From JBJXFK01 sp046155505 (GTDB lineage Bacteria; Planctomycetota; Phycisphaerae; UBA1845; Fen-1342): a stretch of 41,041 nucleotides of DNA. A program made the translations under genes and the position numbers. Below, piece by piece: positions 1 through 8,891 of this stretch (position 1 is the stretch's first letter; the number at the start of each line of letters is the position of its first letter). The notes beneath the pieces were generated by a model that was given only the letters and a program-made list of their open reading frames with translations, ran no database searches and was not told the origin of the DNA. The stretch lies in the NCBI GenBank assembly GCA_046155505.1, contig JBJXFK010000094.1:1-41041 (forward strand). Direction: 5' to 3'.

Positions 1-114
1 GTCGCGGCGTGGGAGAAGGGCCGTAACGCGCGAAAGTCGCGGATCGATTGGCGATTCACGACGACCGATGCACGGATTAAGCTGAAACAGCTCTATCCGT
101 CTGTTCAGGAATGA
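1..114 (+). CDS. IS630-type transposase, 3' end only
   Basis: Partial gene running in from the left edge; 37 codons remain before TGA at 112. The C-terminus reads WRFTTTDARIKLKQLYP, the usual end of IS630/Tc1-mariner-type DDE transposases. Those enzymes cut and paste the element into TA dinucleotides. The catalytic core lies outside the window. The same sequence is present in inverted orientation at the right edge. Family assignment rests on the tail motif only, but that motif is characteristic. Confidence 0.75.
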   Translation, partial: VAAWEKGRNARKSRIDWRFTTTDARIKLKQLYPSVQE

Positions 115-125
115 CGGAGCACTAG
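9..125 (+). repeat. Terminal 117 bp repeat, left copy
   Basis: Positions 9-125 are the exact reverse complement of 40925-41041. The identity covers the transposase tail and the bases after its stop and ends at CACTAG, where the flanks diverge. This places the outer end of the IS630-like element near 123-125, consistent with a TA target. Both copies point their 3' ends inward. Confidence 0.9.
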
Positions 126-131
126 GCCGTC

Positions 132-280
132 AATGCAGAATGCAGCATGAAGAATGCAGAACGAAGATGGTCATCTCGCCCGATTGACCATCCGAACGCG
201 AAGCGCAAGCGAGTGACCCGAGCGCAGCCAGGTGTCTTTCTGCATTCTGCATTCTTCATTCTGCATTCTTCGTTCTGCAT
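132..280. repeat. Heptamer element with inverted arms
   Basis: Left arm 132-166 is five 7-nt units (AATGCAG, AATGCAG, CATGAAG, AATGCAG, AACGAAG). Right arm 240-280 is six units of the complementary type (CTGCATT, CTTCATT, CTTCGTT). The spacer 167-239 starts with its own perfect 8-bp stem, GATGGTCA at 166-173 with TGACCATC at 185-192. It fills the gap between the IS630 end and recR. Confidence 0.85.
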
Positions 281-341
281 CGCCGCTCGCCTCCTAAGCC
301 TCCCCGTGTCAAAATGCCGCCTCGACATGTGGGAGCTGACC

Positions 342-947
342 ATGAAGGATTCTCGGGCAGGCGGGCCGCTGCAACGACTGATCGATGAACTGCGGAAGCT
401 GCCCGGCGTCGGCCCGCGCTCGGCCGAACGAATTGCGTTCCACATTCTCAAATCGACGAGCGATGACGCACTCGGCCTCGCCCGAACCATCGAAGACATC
501 AAGAAGAACATCCGCCCCTGCGGTCGCTGCTTCAACCTCGCCGAGTCTGAGCTTTGTGCGATCTGCGCCGATGGGCGGCGAGACGCGGGGCTGGTCTTCG
601 TCGTCGAACAACCCAAAGACCTGATGAGCCTCGAAGCGACCGGACTGGTCAGCGGTGTCTATCACGTATTGATGGGGCATCTGTCGCCGCTGGATGGAAT
701 TGAGCCGAAAGACCTGACCATCGACGCACTGCTCGATCGCGTCCGCGGCGGCGGCGTGCGCGAGGCCGTGCTGGCCACGAATCCGACGCTGGAGGGCGAT
801 GCGACGGCGCTCTATCTGACCGAGTTGCTGCAGGCCGCCGGCGTCGCGGTCACACGCCTGGCGCGCGGCCTCGCACCGGGCGGGCAGATTGAGTTTGCGA
901 ACCGTTCGATGCTCGAAGCGGCGATCCAGGGGCGCAGGCAGGCGTGA
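342..947 (+). CDS. recR: Recombination mediator RecR
   Basis: RecR acts with RecF/RecO to load RecA at single-stranded gaps during recombinational repair in the cytoplasm. The 201-residue product has the family's normal length and order: helix-hairpin-helix (LPGVGPRSAER, about residues 20-30), a four-cysteine zinc site (C60, C63, C72, C75) and a Toprim domain (from about 82, with VVEQP and TNPTLEGDATA). The start at 342 is preceded by GGGAG six bases upstream. The open frame extends back to 147, but that part reads through the heptamer repeat and cannot be real coding sequence. An ATG at 327 is possible but less well placed. No dnaX or YbaB gene is visible upstream, where they often lie. Confidence 0.95.
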   Translation: MKDSRAGGPLQRLIDELRKLPGVGPRSAERIAFHILKSTSDDALGLARTIEDIKKNIRPCGRCFNLAESELCAICADGRRDAGLVFVVEQPKDLMSLEATGLVSGVYHVLMGHLSPLDGIEPKDLTIDALLDRVRGGGVREAVLATNPTLEGDATALYLTELLQAAGVAVTRLARGLAPGGQIEFANRSMLEAAIQGRRQA

Positions 948-1170
948 GCCGGCGGGTATGCGCGAGCGGTTGCGCTTCCAAGACACGCCGACGCAATGGC
1001 CGTCGAAGACTATCGACATGGCCCCTGGCGAATCGCCGCCAGCATCCTACCCGCCCGACGCTGCAGAAATTTTCCCAATTCTTCTGAGGCTCGCGCGGTT
1101 GCTTCCTGTTTCTCATTTCAGTGAGAGCAACCTCGATCCGGCTCGCCGAGCGCGGCCAGGAGAACTGAAC

Positions 1171-2166
1171 ATGCGAAAGCACACGCTGGCAACATTCATC
1201 GCGACATTCGCGGCGGCGGCCGGACTGGCCGCGACGGCCCTCGGCGGTGATCTCAACCCGCCCGCCGGCGCGGTCGGACCGACCATGAAGCCGCTCAGTC
1301 AGGTTGAGCCGCGCATCGCGATCTCGAACATTACCAATATCACGCAGCCGGGATCGTATTACCTGACGCGCGACCTGACGACCAACAACGGCAACGCGAT
1401 CACGATCAATGCCAGCCGCGTGACGCTCGATCTGAACGGGTTCTCGCTGGTGGGACAGCCCGGGGCGAGCAAGGGCATCGCCGTCATTGGATTGAACACG
1501 GACGTGACCGTCCGCAACGGCACCATCACCGGCTGGCCGGTGCGCGGCATCGAAGCCGCGAGTAGCCCGAACTGCCGATACGTCGACCTCGCGATTACCG
1601 ATTGCGGCATCGATGGATTGATGTCGGGCGCGCGATCGATCGTCTCGGGCTGTACGGCGCGCGGCAACGGTGAAGACGGTTTCGACGTCGGCGCGAACTC
1701 GGTCGTGACGACTTGCACGTCGGCGGAGAACGACGGCCACGGCTTTGTCATGCAGAGCCAGGGCAATATCTCCGGTTGCACGGCGACCACCAATGGTACG
1801 GATGGGATATTCGCGTTCGCAGGTTGCCGCGTCAGCGAATGCGTCGCGGCGATGAACGGGAGCGACGGTATCAGCGCGGCCGGTGGCGTATTGATCAGCG
1901 ATAATAACTGCAAATCGAACGGGCAGGCGGGAACGGGTGCGGGCATTTATGCGCAGAACGACGGCAACCGCATCGAAGGCAACAACGTCATTGACAACGA
2001 CTACGGCGTTCAGGTCACGTCGGCCGGTAACCTCGTCATTCGCAACTCGGCCCGGGACAATTCGACGGGCAATTTCAACGTAATCGCCGGCAATTCCGTC
2101 GGTCCGTGGGTGACTGCCGCAACCATCGCGGCAAATACGAACCCGCACGCGAACTACATCTATTGA
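1171..2166 (+). CDS. Secreted right-handed parallel beta-helix protein (paralog 1)
   Basis: First of four tandem paralogs. A signal peptide (about residues 1-26) precedes the conserved head GDLNPPAGAVGPT and VEPRIAIS, then PGSYYLT and a long run of about 22-residue beta-helix rungs rich in G, N and C with NG-turns, as in NosD/pectate-lyase-like folds. Such proteins are exported and often bind or cleave polysaccharide, but no catalytic residues can be assigned here. The ATG at 1171 has AGGAGA seven bases upstream; the open frame to 889 has no ribosome site. Unlike the next three genes it lacks the NTPGDADS stretch after the head, so it is the most divergent copy (331 residues). Confidence 0.85.
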   Translation: MRKHTLATFIATFAAAAGLAATALGGDLNPPAGAVGPTMKPLSQVEPRIAISNITNITQPGSYYLTRDLTTNNGNAITINASRVTLDLNGFSLVGQPGASKGIAVIGLNTDVTVRNGTITGWPVRGIEAASSPNCRYVDLAITDCGIDGLMSGARSIVSGCTARGNGEDGFDVGANSVVTTCTSAENDGHGFVMQSQGNISGCTATTNGTDGIFAFAGCRVSECVAAMNGSDGISAAGGVLISDNNCKSNGQAGTGAGIYAQNDGNRIEGNNVIDNDYGVQVTSAGNLVIRNSARDNSTGNFNVIAGNSVGPWVTAATIAANTNPHANYIY

Positions 2167-2210
2167 ACTCACACACAAACCCAGCGGCAACTATGCTGAA
2201 AGGAAACGCC

Positions 2211-3245
2211 ATGAAACGTCTGTTTGCAAACTTGATTCTTGGGGCGCTTGGCACAGCGGCGACGCTCGCCGGCGACCTGAACCCGCCGGTCGGTCCGGTC
2301 GCACCAACCATGAAAACGCTCGTGGAAATCGAGCCGCGGATCGCGATCAGCGCCGCGAACACGCCCGGCGACGCCAATTCATCGTTTCGGATCGTGTCGC
2401 CCGGCTCGTACTACGTGTGCGCCAGTCTGGTCGGCGACTCCGGCAAACACGGGATCGAGGTCGCCGCCGACGGCGTGACCATCGACCTGAACGGCTTCGC
2501 GCTGACCGGCGTTGCGGGATCGCTGGCGGGCATCAGCGCCGACAACTCGGTGCGCCACCGCGTCCACATCTACAACGGCGCCGTCGTCGGCTGGGGTTTG
2601 GACGGCATCTCGGTCACGCTCGGCGACAGCAGCGGAATGCTCGTCGAGCGAGTCCGCGCCGCCGACATCAGCGGCGATGGGATCAGCGTCGCCCGCGATT
2701 CGCACATCCGCGCCTGCGTCGCCGAGCAGAACGGCGCGGATGGAATCTCCGTGTACTACGGTTCGATGATCATGGATTGCATTGCGGCGGGCAACGGCGC
2801 TTCGGGGATCAGCACGCTGGGCGCATGCGTCATTCGCGGATGCACCGCGCGTGCCAACGAGTACGCGGGTATCAACGCATTCGAAGACGGCCTGATCGAA
2901 AGTTGCGCCGTCGTGAGCAACCTGGGCGATGGAAATGTCGTTGGGTATGACTGCGTCGTGCGCGGGAACCTCGCGACCGGCAACGGTCAGGGTGCGGCAA
3001 TCGGTGCCGGCATCGCGGTGGGCCAATTCCTGCGCGGCAACCGCATCGAGGACAATCAGGTCAACGGCAACGATTTCGGTCTGAAGGTCGACGGCGACAA
3101 CAACTTCATCGTGCGCAACACCGCCCGCGGCAACACTTCGGGCAACTTCAGCGTCGTCGCCGGTAATGAACTGGCCCCGGTCATCACCAATCCCGGTTCG
3201 AGCGGCTTCGCCAGCATGACCCCGTGGAGCAACGTCGCGTATTGA
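2211..3245 (+). CDS. Secreted right-handed parallel beta-helix protein (paralog 2)
   Basis: A 344-residue exported protein, 44 bases after the previous gene. Signal peptide about 1-20 (MKRLFANL...LAGDLNPP), the shared head GDLNPPVGPVAPTMKTL / VEPRIAIS / NTPGDANS / PGSYYV, then repeated beta-helix rungs with paired cysteines such as IRACVAEQNG and IRGCTARAN. AAAGGA six bases before the ATG at 2211 fixes the start. Function is unknown; a surface or extracellular structural or carbohydrate-binding role is an inference from the fold. The close spacing and common head indicate tandem duplication and probably cotranscription with its neighbours. Confidence 0.85.
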   Translation: MKRLFANLILGALGTAATLAGDLNPPVGPVAPTMKTLVEIEPRIAISAANTPGDANSSFRIVSPGSYYVCASLVGDSGKHGIEVAADGVTIDLNGFALTGVAGSLAGISADNSVRHRVHIYNGAVVGWGLDGISVTLGDSSGMLVERVRAADISGDGISVARDSHIRACVAEQNGADGISVYYGSMIMDCIAAGNGASGISTLGACVIRGCTARANEYAGINAFEDGLIESCAVVSNLGDGNVVGYDCVVRGNLATGNGQGAAIGAGIAVGQFLRGNRIEDNQVNGNDFGLKVDGDNNFIVRNTARGNTSGNFSVVAGNELAPVITNPGSSGFASMTPWSNVAY

Positions 3246-3357
3246 ACTTTCCAAACGTCCCGATCGGAAGTGGGAGTTTTGAATTTGGGCTGAGGGTTCG
3301 AGCCTTGAATCCTGTTTCAGAAGATGGAACACGATAATTCCAACAAAAGGAACAATC

Positions 3358-4461
3358 ATGAAACGCCTGATTTCGACACTGACGCTCGCGTTGATCGCTA
3401 CGAACACGGCCCTGGCCGGGGACCTGAATCCACCGGTCGAACCGGTGGGCCCGACATTCAAAACACTTGGCGAAGTCGAGCCGCGGATCGCGATCAACGC
3501 GACCAACACGCCGGGCGACGCGGACTCGATGTTCCGCATCACCGCGCCGGGTTCGTACTACCTCACGGGGAACATCCAGGGCGTGAGCGGTAAGTCGGGC
3601 ATCGAGATCGCCACCAACAACGTCACGATCGACCTCAACGGGTTCGTCATGCTCGGGTCGGTCGGCACGCTCGCGGGTATCGCCGCGCCATCGCGGGATG
3701 GAATCAGCGTGTACAACGGTGCCGTCCGCGGCTGGGGCACCAAGGGCGTGGACTGCTTCGGTGGGGATGACAATAGCGCGCAGGACCTCAAGCTAGAGTT
3801 CAACGGGAACATCGGGCTCGACATTGGACTTGGTGCCCGCGTTGATCGCGTCGTCGCCCAGGGCAACAGCACGGGCATCCGCGCCGCGTCCTTTTCGATC
3901 ATCACCGGCTCAATCGCCATTGCCAACGGCGTGGGGATGAGCATCGGCGCGCACTCCATCGCGCGGGATTGCCACGCGACCGAGAACAGCAGCGACGGGT
4001 TCAACGACGTCGCCACTGGTTCGACTTTCGAGAACTGTGTCGCCATGAGCAACGGCGGAGACGGGTTCGACGTGTCGTCGCACGCCCGCATCGAGCGGTG
4101 CGCCGCGCGGTTCAACGGATTTCACGGGATCCTGTGCGGCTCCGAGTCGCGCATTGTCGGCAATATGTGCGAACTAAATGGCCAGTCCGGCGCAGGGGCC
4201 GGCGCCGGGATCTACGGCGGCGCCGCTGTCACCCGTTGCCACATCGAGGGCAACACCATTACGTCCTGCGATTTCGGCATCAAGATCGACGGCACCTCCA
4301 ACCTGATCATTGGCAACCGCTGCTCGATCAACACGCTCAACTACGAAATCGTGGCCAACAACCGCATCGGCGCGATCACGGTCATGGCCACATCCAGCGC
4401 CTCCGGCAACTCCGGCGGCAGCACTGGAACCGCGGACACAATGTCCAATCTCGTCTATTGA
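3358..4461 (+). CDS. Secreted right-handed parallel beta-helix protein (paralog 3)
   Basis: A 367-residue exported protein. It has a signal peptide (about 1-20, ending ALAGDL) and the family head GDLNPPVEPVGPTFKTL, VEPRIAINATNTPGDADS and PGSYYLTGNI. The beta-helix follows; its rungs carry regularly spaced NGxG turns and cysteines (for example IERCAARFNGFHGI). The ATG at 3358 follows AAAAGGA by about seven bases. The gap to the previous gene, 112 bases, is the longest in the cluster and might carry a separate promoter, but I see no convincing boxes. No enzymatic signature is visible. Confidence 0.85.
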   Translation: MKRLISTLTLALIATNTALAGDLNPPVEPVGPTFKTLGEVEPRIAINATNTPGDADSMFRITAPGSYYLTGNIQGVSGKSGIEIATNNVTIDLNGFVMLGSVGTLAGIAAPSRDGISVYNGAVRGWGTKGVDCFGGDDNSAQDLKLEFNGNIGLDIGLGARVDRVVAQGNSTGIRAASFSIITGSIAIANGVGMSIGAHSIARDCHATENSSDGFNDVATGSTFENCVAMSNGGDGFDVSSHARIERCAARFNGFHGILCGSESRIVGNMCELNGQSGAGAGAGIYGGAAVTRCHIEGNTITSCDFGIKIDGTSNLIIGNRCSINTLNYEIVANNRIGAITVMATSSASGNSGGSTGTADTMSNLVY

Positions 4462-4501
4462 GATCATTGCGACCGAAAACCCGCGGAAAGGGTAAACGAT
4501 C

Positions 4502-5686
4502 ATGAAACGTTTGCTTCCGATTCTGACTCTCGCGTTGAACGCGACAGGCATGGCCTTGGCCGGCGACCTGAACCCGCCGGCGGGGCCGGTCAGCGCGACC
4601 ATGAAGCCCCTCAGCGAGGTCGAGCCGCGGATCGCGATCAACGCGACCAACACGCCCGGCGACGCGGACAGCGTGTACCAGATCGACACCCCCGGCTCGT
4701 ACTACCTCACCGCCGAAGCGGTCGCCCTGCCGGGCAAGACCGCCATTGAAATCACCGCCGCCGACGTGACCGTCGACCTCAACGGATTCCGCGTCGGTGG
4801 CTACCCCGGCTCGCTGCACGGCATCAAGGCCGGCGGTAGCAACCGCCGAAACATCACCGTGAAGAACGGCATTGTTCGCACCATGGGCGGCGATGGCGTC
4901 AACCTCCGCAGCGACAACGACACCGTTTCCAAGGGGTGCCGGCTCCAGGACCTCACCATCCAGGACTGCGGCGGCAACGGGGTCTATTGCGATCAGATCA
5001 CGACCGTTGAACGCGTCAATTGCTCCAATCACTCCAACAATGGCATGCTTCTCTCGGGCAACTCCGTCGTGCGTTCGTGTACGTTTGTCGGCAACCACAC
5101 CGGTGCCGTGATCCTCGGCGCGGCCACGATCAGCGATTGCGTCGCCGCCAACAACAGCCTCACCGGCCTCGGTGTCGGCGACGGGTCCATCGTCGAGAAC
5201 TGCGCCGCACGCAACAACGGCCACAGTGGTTTCGAGTTCGACGGCAGGGGCTCATTCACGCACTGCACCGCCGCCGGTAATGCAACCTGGGGCATCACCT
5301 TCGTCGAGATGGCCGTGATCACCGGCTGCTCCTGCACCTTCAACGGTCGCGACGGCATCCGGACCGCCGGCTCAGGCTCCGTCATTAAGAACAATACGTG
5401 CGGTTCCAACGGATCCGCGGTCATCGACGGCGCAGGGATCGCGGTTGAGGGGCCCGACAACCGCGTCGAGGGCAACAACTGCATCGGCAATGACGTCGGC
5501 ATCCGCGTCACCGTCGCGGGCAACGTAATCACCAGGAACACCTGCTCGGGCAACACCACGAGCTGGTCGGTCGTGGCGGGCAACGCCTGCTACGTGGTCT
5601 CAGCGAACACGGGCGCGGCAATCAACGGCAACAACGGCGGCGCCTCCCTCGGCACCACTGACCCCAATGCGAACTTGACTTACTAG
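4502..5686 (+). CDS. Secreted right-handed parallel beta-helix protein (paralog 4)
   Basis: Fourth and longest copy, 394 residues, 40 bases after the third. Signal peptide MKRLLPILTLALNATGMALA, then the head GDLNPPAGPVSATMKPL, VEPRIAINATNTPGDADS and PGSYYLTAEA. The beta-helix body has many cysteine-containing rungs (VRSCTFVGN, VENCAARNNG, ITGCSCTFNG) that may form disulfides or a cysteine stack along the coil. GAAAGGG precedes the ATG. After the stop a small stem (GAGCAT 5688-5693 with ATGCTC 5701-5706) sits just before the next gene's ribosome site. Confidence 0.85.
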   Translation: MKRLLPILTLALNATGMALAGDLNPPAGPVSATMKPLSEVEPRIAINATNTPGDADSVYQIDTPGSYYLTAEAVALPGKTAIEITAADVTVDLNGFRVGGYPGSLHGIKAGGSNRRNITVKNGIVRTMGGDGVNLRSDNDTVSKGCRLQDLTIQDCGGNGVYCDQITTVERVNCSNHSNNGMLLSGNSVVRSCTFVGNHTGAVILGAATISDCVAANNSLTGLGVGDGSIVENCAARNNGHSGFEFDGRGSFTHCTAAGNATWGITFVEMAVITGCSCTFNGRDGIRTAGSGSVIKNNTCGSNGSAVIDGAGIAVEGPDNRVEGNNCIGNDVGIRVTVAGNVITRNTCSGNTTSWSVVAGNACYVVSANTGAAINGNNGGASLGTTDPNANLTY

Positions 5687-5721
5687 TGAGCATAAAACTC
5701 ATGCTCCGAAAGGAACCGACC

Positions 5722-6417
5722 ATGAAGCGACTGATCATTCTCGTCGCCGCCGAGCTTTCCACCGCTGCGGTCCTGGGACAATCCAACATCGACCCGGCCG
5801 GCAAGATCGCGTGGGCCGAGAATATCGGATGGACCAACTGGCATGAGGCCGGGAACCCCGCCGGTGCGCAGGGCGTCCGCATTGACGCGACGTTCCTCTC
5901 CGGCTTCATCTGGGCCGAAAACGTGGGCTGGATCAACCTCGGCGACGGCTCGCCGGCGAGCGGCGTTGAATACGCGAACGCAACCGGCGCGGATTTCGGC
6001 GTCAATCGCGACCCCGGCTCTGGCGAACTGTACGGCTTGGCCTGGGGCGAGAACATCGGCTGGATTGACTTCGATGGCGGAGCGCTGGCAACGCCGCCGA
6101 ACGCCGCGCGCATCGACAGCGCCGACGGCATGTGTCGGCTGCGCGGATACGTGTGGGGGGAGAATATCGGTTGGATAAACCTCGACGACGACGCGCACTT
6201 TGTCGCGGTCATCGGCGCGTGCGGCGAACCGTGTGCATACGCCGGCGATCTGGACGTGGACGGCGACGTGGACATCACCGACCTGGCGACGCTGCTGAGC
6301 AATTTCGGGCTCGCGGGAACCGCGACGCCTGAGATGGGCGACATCGACGAGGACGCGGATGTGGACATCAGCGATCTTGCGGTGCTGCTTGCTAATTTTG
6401 GAGCAGTGTGCCCGTAG
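5722..6417 (+). CDS. Secreted protein with AENIGW repeats and GC-type dockerin-like tail
   Basis: A 231-residue exported protein. After the signal peptide it has four copies of a WxENxGWxN/D motif (AWAENIGWTNW, IWAENVGWINL, AWGENIGWIDF, VWGENIGWINL) spaced about 33-48 residues apart, probably beta-strand repeats. The C-terminus carries two calcium-loop repeats (DLDVDGDVDITDLATLL and DIDEDADVDISDLAVLL) followed by NFGAVCP, the GC-type dockerin-like anchor of Phycisphaerae. AAAGGA seven bases before 5722 chooses this start over the upstream ATG at 5701. It lies 35 bases after the last beta-helix gene and is probably cotranscribed. The ligand is unknown. Confidence 0.8.
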   Translation: MKRLIILVAAELSTAAVLGQSNIDPAGKIAWAENIGWTNWHEAGNPAGAQGVRIDATFLSGFIWAENVGWINLGDGSPASGVEYANATGADFGVNRDPGSGELYGLAWGENIGWIDFDGGALATPPNAARIDSADGMCRLRGYVWGENIGWINLDDDAHFVAVIGACGEPCAYAGDLDVDGDVDITDLATLLSNFGLAGTATPEMGDIDEDADVDISDLAVLLANFGAVCP

Positions 6418-6490
6418 CGGGTCGGGAACTCAAAGAGGACGCAAGCCCTCGTTTCGCGGAGCGAACGTAAGCCAAGCGACGATTGCCAGA

Positions 6491-6529
6491 CATGCCGACG
6501 GCGGAGTACCGCTCGTCGGCATGGCACCC
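6491..6529. repeat. Dispersed palindrome family 1, copy 1
   Basis: A 39-bp element with an outer 9-bp stem CATGCCGAC / GTCGGCATG and an inner stem GCGG / CCGC around AGTA, followed by GCACCC. It is identical to 10562-10600 and related, in reverse orientation, to 23622-23663. It lies between two convergent genes, where it could act as a terminator or mRNA 3' end stabiliser, although no T tract follows. Confidence 0.85.
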
Positions 6530-6551
6530 GACACAAATGCGTTCTGCGTGA

Positions 6552-7337
6552 TTACGGCTTGCCGCTCTCAGGCTTCTTCTCACCCTCGGCCGGCTTCTTC
6601 TCGCCGGCGGCCGGGGCAGCGCCGCCCGCCGCAGCGCCGCCGGTCATGTCCATGACCTGCACGCCCTCGGGGGCCTTGAACACAAAACGGGCCGGATCAA
6701 CCTTGGCGTCGAGCTTGATGTCGCTCATCGTGATGGTCATCATCGGCTTGCCCTCTTTGTCCGAGCCGACCAGTTTGATCATCATGCCGGTCTTCTTGCA
6801 GAAGTTCATGATCTGCTTGGTCGGTGATCCGGGGTTGCCGGCTTCGCCTTTCATCGTGCATTCGAGGGTGTGACAGTCCATGTCGCCGACTTTCTGATCG
6901 TCGAGCGCCTTGATGTCATACTGTTTTTTCAACTCAGCGATGATCTGCTTCGGGTCCGACGACTGGCGACCCTCGCCCTTGGTCTTCATCGCGTTCTTCT
7001 GGCCCATCTGCTCGGAGACGATGTATGTGAACTCGCCGTCGCTGATGGTCGAAGAGGTCATATCCATCTTCTGGCCGCCCATGTCCATCGAACCCTTCAT
7101 CTCGATCCGCGCCTTGCTCTTGTCGCCGTCGCGCATGCTCTCGATGTTGCCGTCTTGCGTCATTTTCATGCCCATCATCTCGGCTTCGATTTTCATCGTC
7201 GCCGTGAAGGACTTGACGTTGCCATAGGCCTCAATCAGGGCCTTTTCGATCTTGTCGACCTTCTCATCGGCGAGCGCAGGGGCGGCAAGCGCCGCGAGCA
7301 AACCGAGCGACGCGATCCAACCCATTCGACGCAACAT
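6552..7337 (-). CDS. LolA-like secreted lipoprotein-sorting domain protein
   Basis: A 261-residue exported protein. Signal peptide about 1-24 (MLRRMGWIASLGLLAALAAPALA). The body resembles LolA/RseB-like outer membrane lipoprotein-sorting proteins: an N-terminal helix followed by strands that measure how a bound substrate is altered (VKSFTATMKIE, SDGEFTYIVSEQMGQ, FCKKTGMMIKL, DPARFVFKAP). It is unusually rich in methionine and lysine. The tail (about 230-261) is low-complexity, with alanine, glycine, proline and KKPAEGEKKPE repeats. GGAG seven bases before the ATG at 7337 sets the start; the frame to 7502 has no ribosome site. True substrate unknown. Confidence 0.6.
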   Translation of the reverse strand: MLRRMGWIASLGLLAALAAPALADEKVDKIEKALIEAYGNVKSFTATMKIEAEMMGMKMTQDGNIESMRDGDKSKARIEMKGSMDMGGQKMDMTSSTISDGEFTYIVSEQMGQKNAMKTKGEGRQSSDPKQIIAELKKQYDIKALDDQKVGDMDCHTLECTMKGEAGNPGSPTKQIMNFCKKTGMMIKLVGSDKEGKPMMTITMSDIKLDAKVDPARFVFKAPEGVQVMDMTGGAAAGGAAPAAGEKKPAEGEKKPESGKP

Positions 7338-7546
7338 TACACATCTCCGGAAATTTGGAAGAGGTTCATTCCTTGAACCGCAGGTGCGACCGCCGACTGT
7401 GGCGTGAAGCGCAGCCGGGGATGATACTCGCGTCGATCGGCCCATGCGAACTGCGCATCCGGTATCATTGACGTGCTGACAGCGGGCAAGGCCTGTCCGC
7501 ACAGCGCCCGCGACGTCGTGCAGTGTTGGCCGCGGACGGAAGTTGC

Positions 7547-8878
7547 ATGGGTGCGATTCTCACGGAACTGCTGATTCTGGCGACGCTATCGATCGCGAGC
7601 GGCATTTTTGCCATGACCGAGATCGCGGTCGTCTCGGCTCGCAAAGTGCGCCTGCAAAGCCGAGCCGACGAGGGCGACAAGCGCGCCGCCGAGGCGCTTA
7701 AACTGCTCGAATCGCCGGAGCAGTTCTTCTCGGTCGTGCAGGTCGGCATCACCGTAATCAGCGTCGTCGCAGGCGCCTACGGCGGTGCGTCGCTGACGGC
7801 CAAGGTTGCGACCATTCTGCCGGAGTGGGCGTGGTTGACGCCGTACGCAGGCGCGGTTGCGTTCGCATCGGTCGTGCTGATCATCACGTATCTCTCGCTG
7901 ATCCTCGGCGAGCTGATCCCCAAACAAATCGGGCTGGCACATGCCGAGTCGATCGCGAGCTACGCGGCGGCGCCGGTGCAATTGCTGGTGCGGATGAGCA
8001 GTCCGCTGATCTGGCTGCTGGGCGGGTCGAGCCGTGCGATTCTCGCTGCACTGCGCGTCAGGCCGCAGACCGATCAGGGAATCACCGAAGAGGAAATCAA
8101 AATCGTGCTCGATCAGGGCGCGAGCGCCGGCGTAATCGAGCGGGCCGAGCACAATCTGGTCGAGCGCGTGATGGATCTGGCTGATCGCAGCGTTGCGGCG
8201 CTCATGACGCCGCGCACGGAAATCACATGGATCGACGTGAACGAGCCGATCGGCGAGAACATTCGCACGATGAGCGCTGCCGCGCACACGTACTTCCCGG
8301 TGTGCGACGGCGCGATCGAGAATGTGCTCGGCATTGTCAGCGTGAAAGACCTTTGGACGCAGCTCGCGAATAAGGAACTGCCGAATCTGCGCGCGGCGTT
8401 GAACGTGGTGCCGTATGTGCCCGAGACGATGCCGGCCTTGAAGCTGCTCGAGACATTCAAGACGTCGAATCGGCACTTGGCGCTGGTCGTCGACGAGTAT
8501 GGCGGCATCTGCGGCCTGGTGACGATGCACAACGTGCTGGAAGCAATTGTGGGCGACGCGGCGGTCGAGGCCGGCGAGCGGAACGAACGCGCGATCCGCA
8601 GGCCCGACGGCTCGTGGCTGCTCGACGGGATGCTGAGCGACGCCGAGATGGAGCAGATTCTGGGCATCGAAGAACTGCCCGGCGAAGCGAGCGACTATCA
8701 AACGGTGGCGGGGTTCATGCTGGCGCAGTTCGGACGAATCCCGCGCGTGGCCGATTCGCTGGAGTGGGCGAATTATCGATTTGAAGTGATCGACATGGAC
8801 GGGCATCGGATCGACAAGGTGCTCGCGGTGCCGCTCGCAGCGCCGGAACAAAGCGCGGGGACGAAGGCGGCGGGGTGA
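7547..8878 (+). CDS. CNNM/CorC-type transmembrane protein with CBS pair (hemolysin family)
   Basis: A 443-residue inner membrane protein. The N-terminal CNNM (DUF21) domain, about residues 1-190, has three to four membrane helices and the motifs FAMTEIAVVSARK and LILGELIPKQIG. Two CBS domains follow (MTPRTEITWIDV..., and a second ending LVVDEYGGICGLVT), then a CorC/HlyC C-terminal domain (about 355-430). Family members are linked to magnesium or cobalt efflux and ion homeostasis; the old name hemolysin is misleading. The start at 7547 has GGAAG upstream; a GTG at 7523 in the same frame is possible. Confidence 0.9.
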   Translation: MGAILTELLILATLSIASGIFAMTEIAVVSARKVRLQSRADEGDKRAAEALKLLESPEQFFSVVQVGITVISVVAGAYGGASLTAKVATILPEWAWLTPYAGAVAFASVVLIITYLSLILGELIPKQIGLAHAESIASYAAAPVQLLVRMSSPLIWLLGGSSRAILAALRVRPQTDQGITEEEIKIVLDQGASAGVIERAEHNLVERVMDLADRSVAALMTPRTEITWIDVNEPIGENIRTMSAAAHTYFPVCDGAIENVLGIVSVKDLWTQLANKELPNLRAALNVVPYVPETMPALKLLETFKTSNRHLALVVDEYGGICGLVTMHNVLEAIVGDAAVEAGERNERAIRRPDGSWLLDGMLSDAEMEQILGIEELPGEASDYQTVAGFMLAQFGRIPRVADSLEWANYRFEVIDMDGHRIDKVLAVPLAAPEQSAGTKAAG

Positions 8879-8891
8879 TGCGCCCGGCTCG

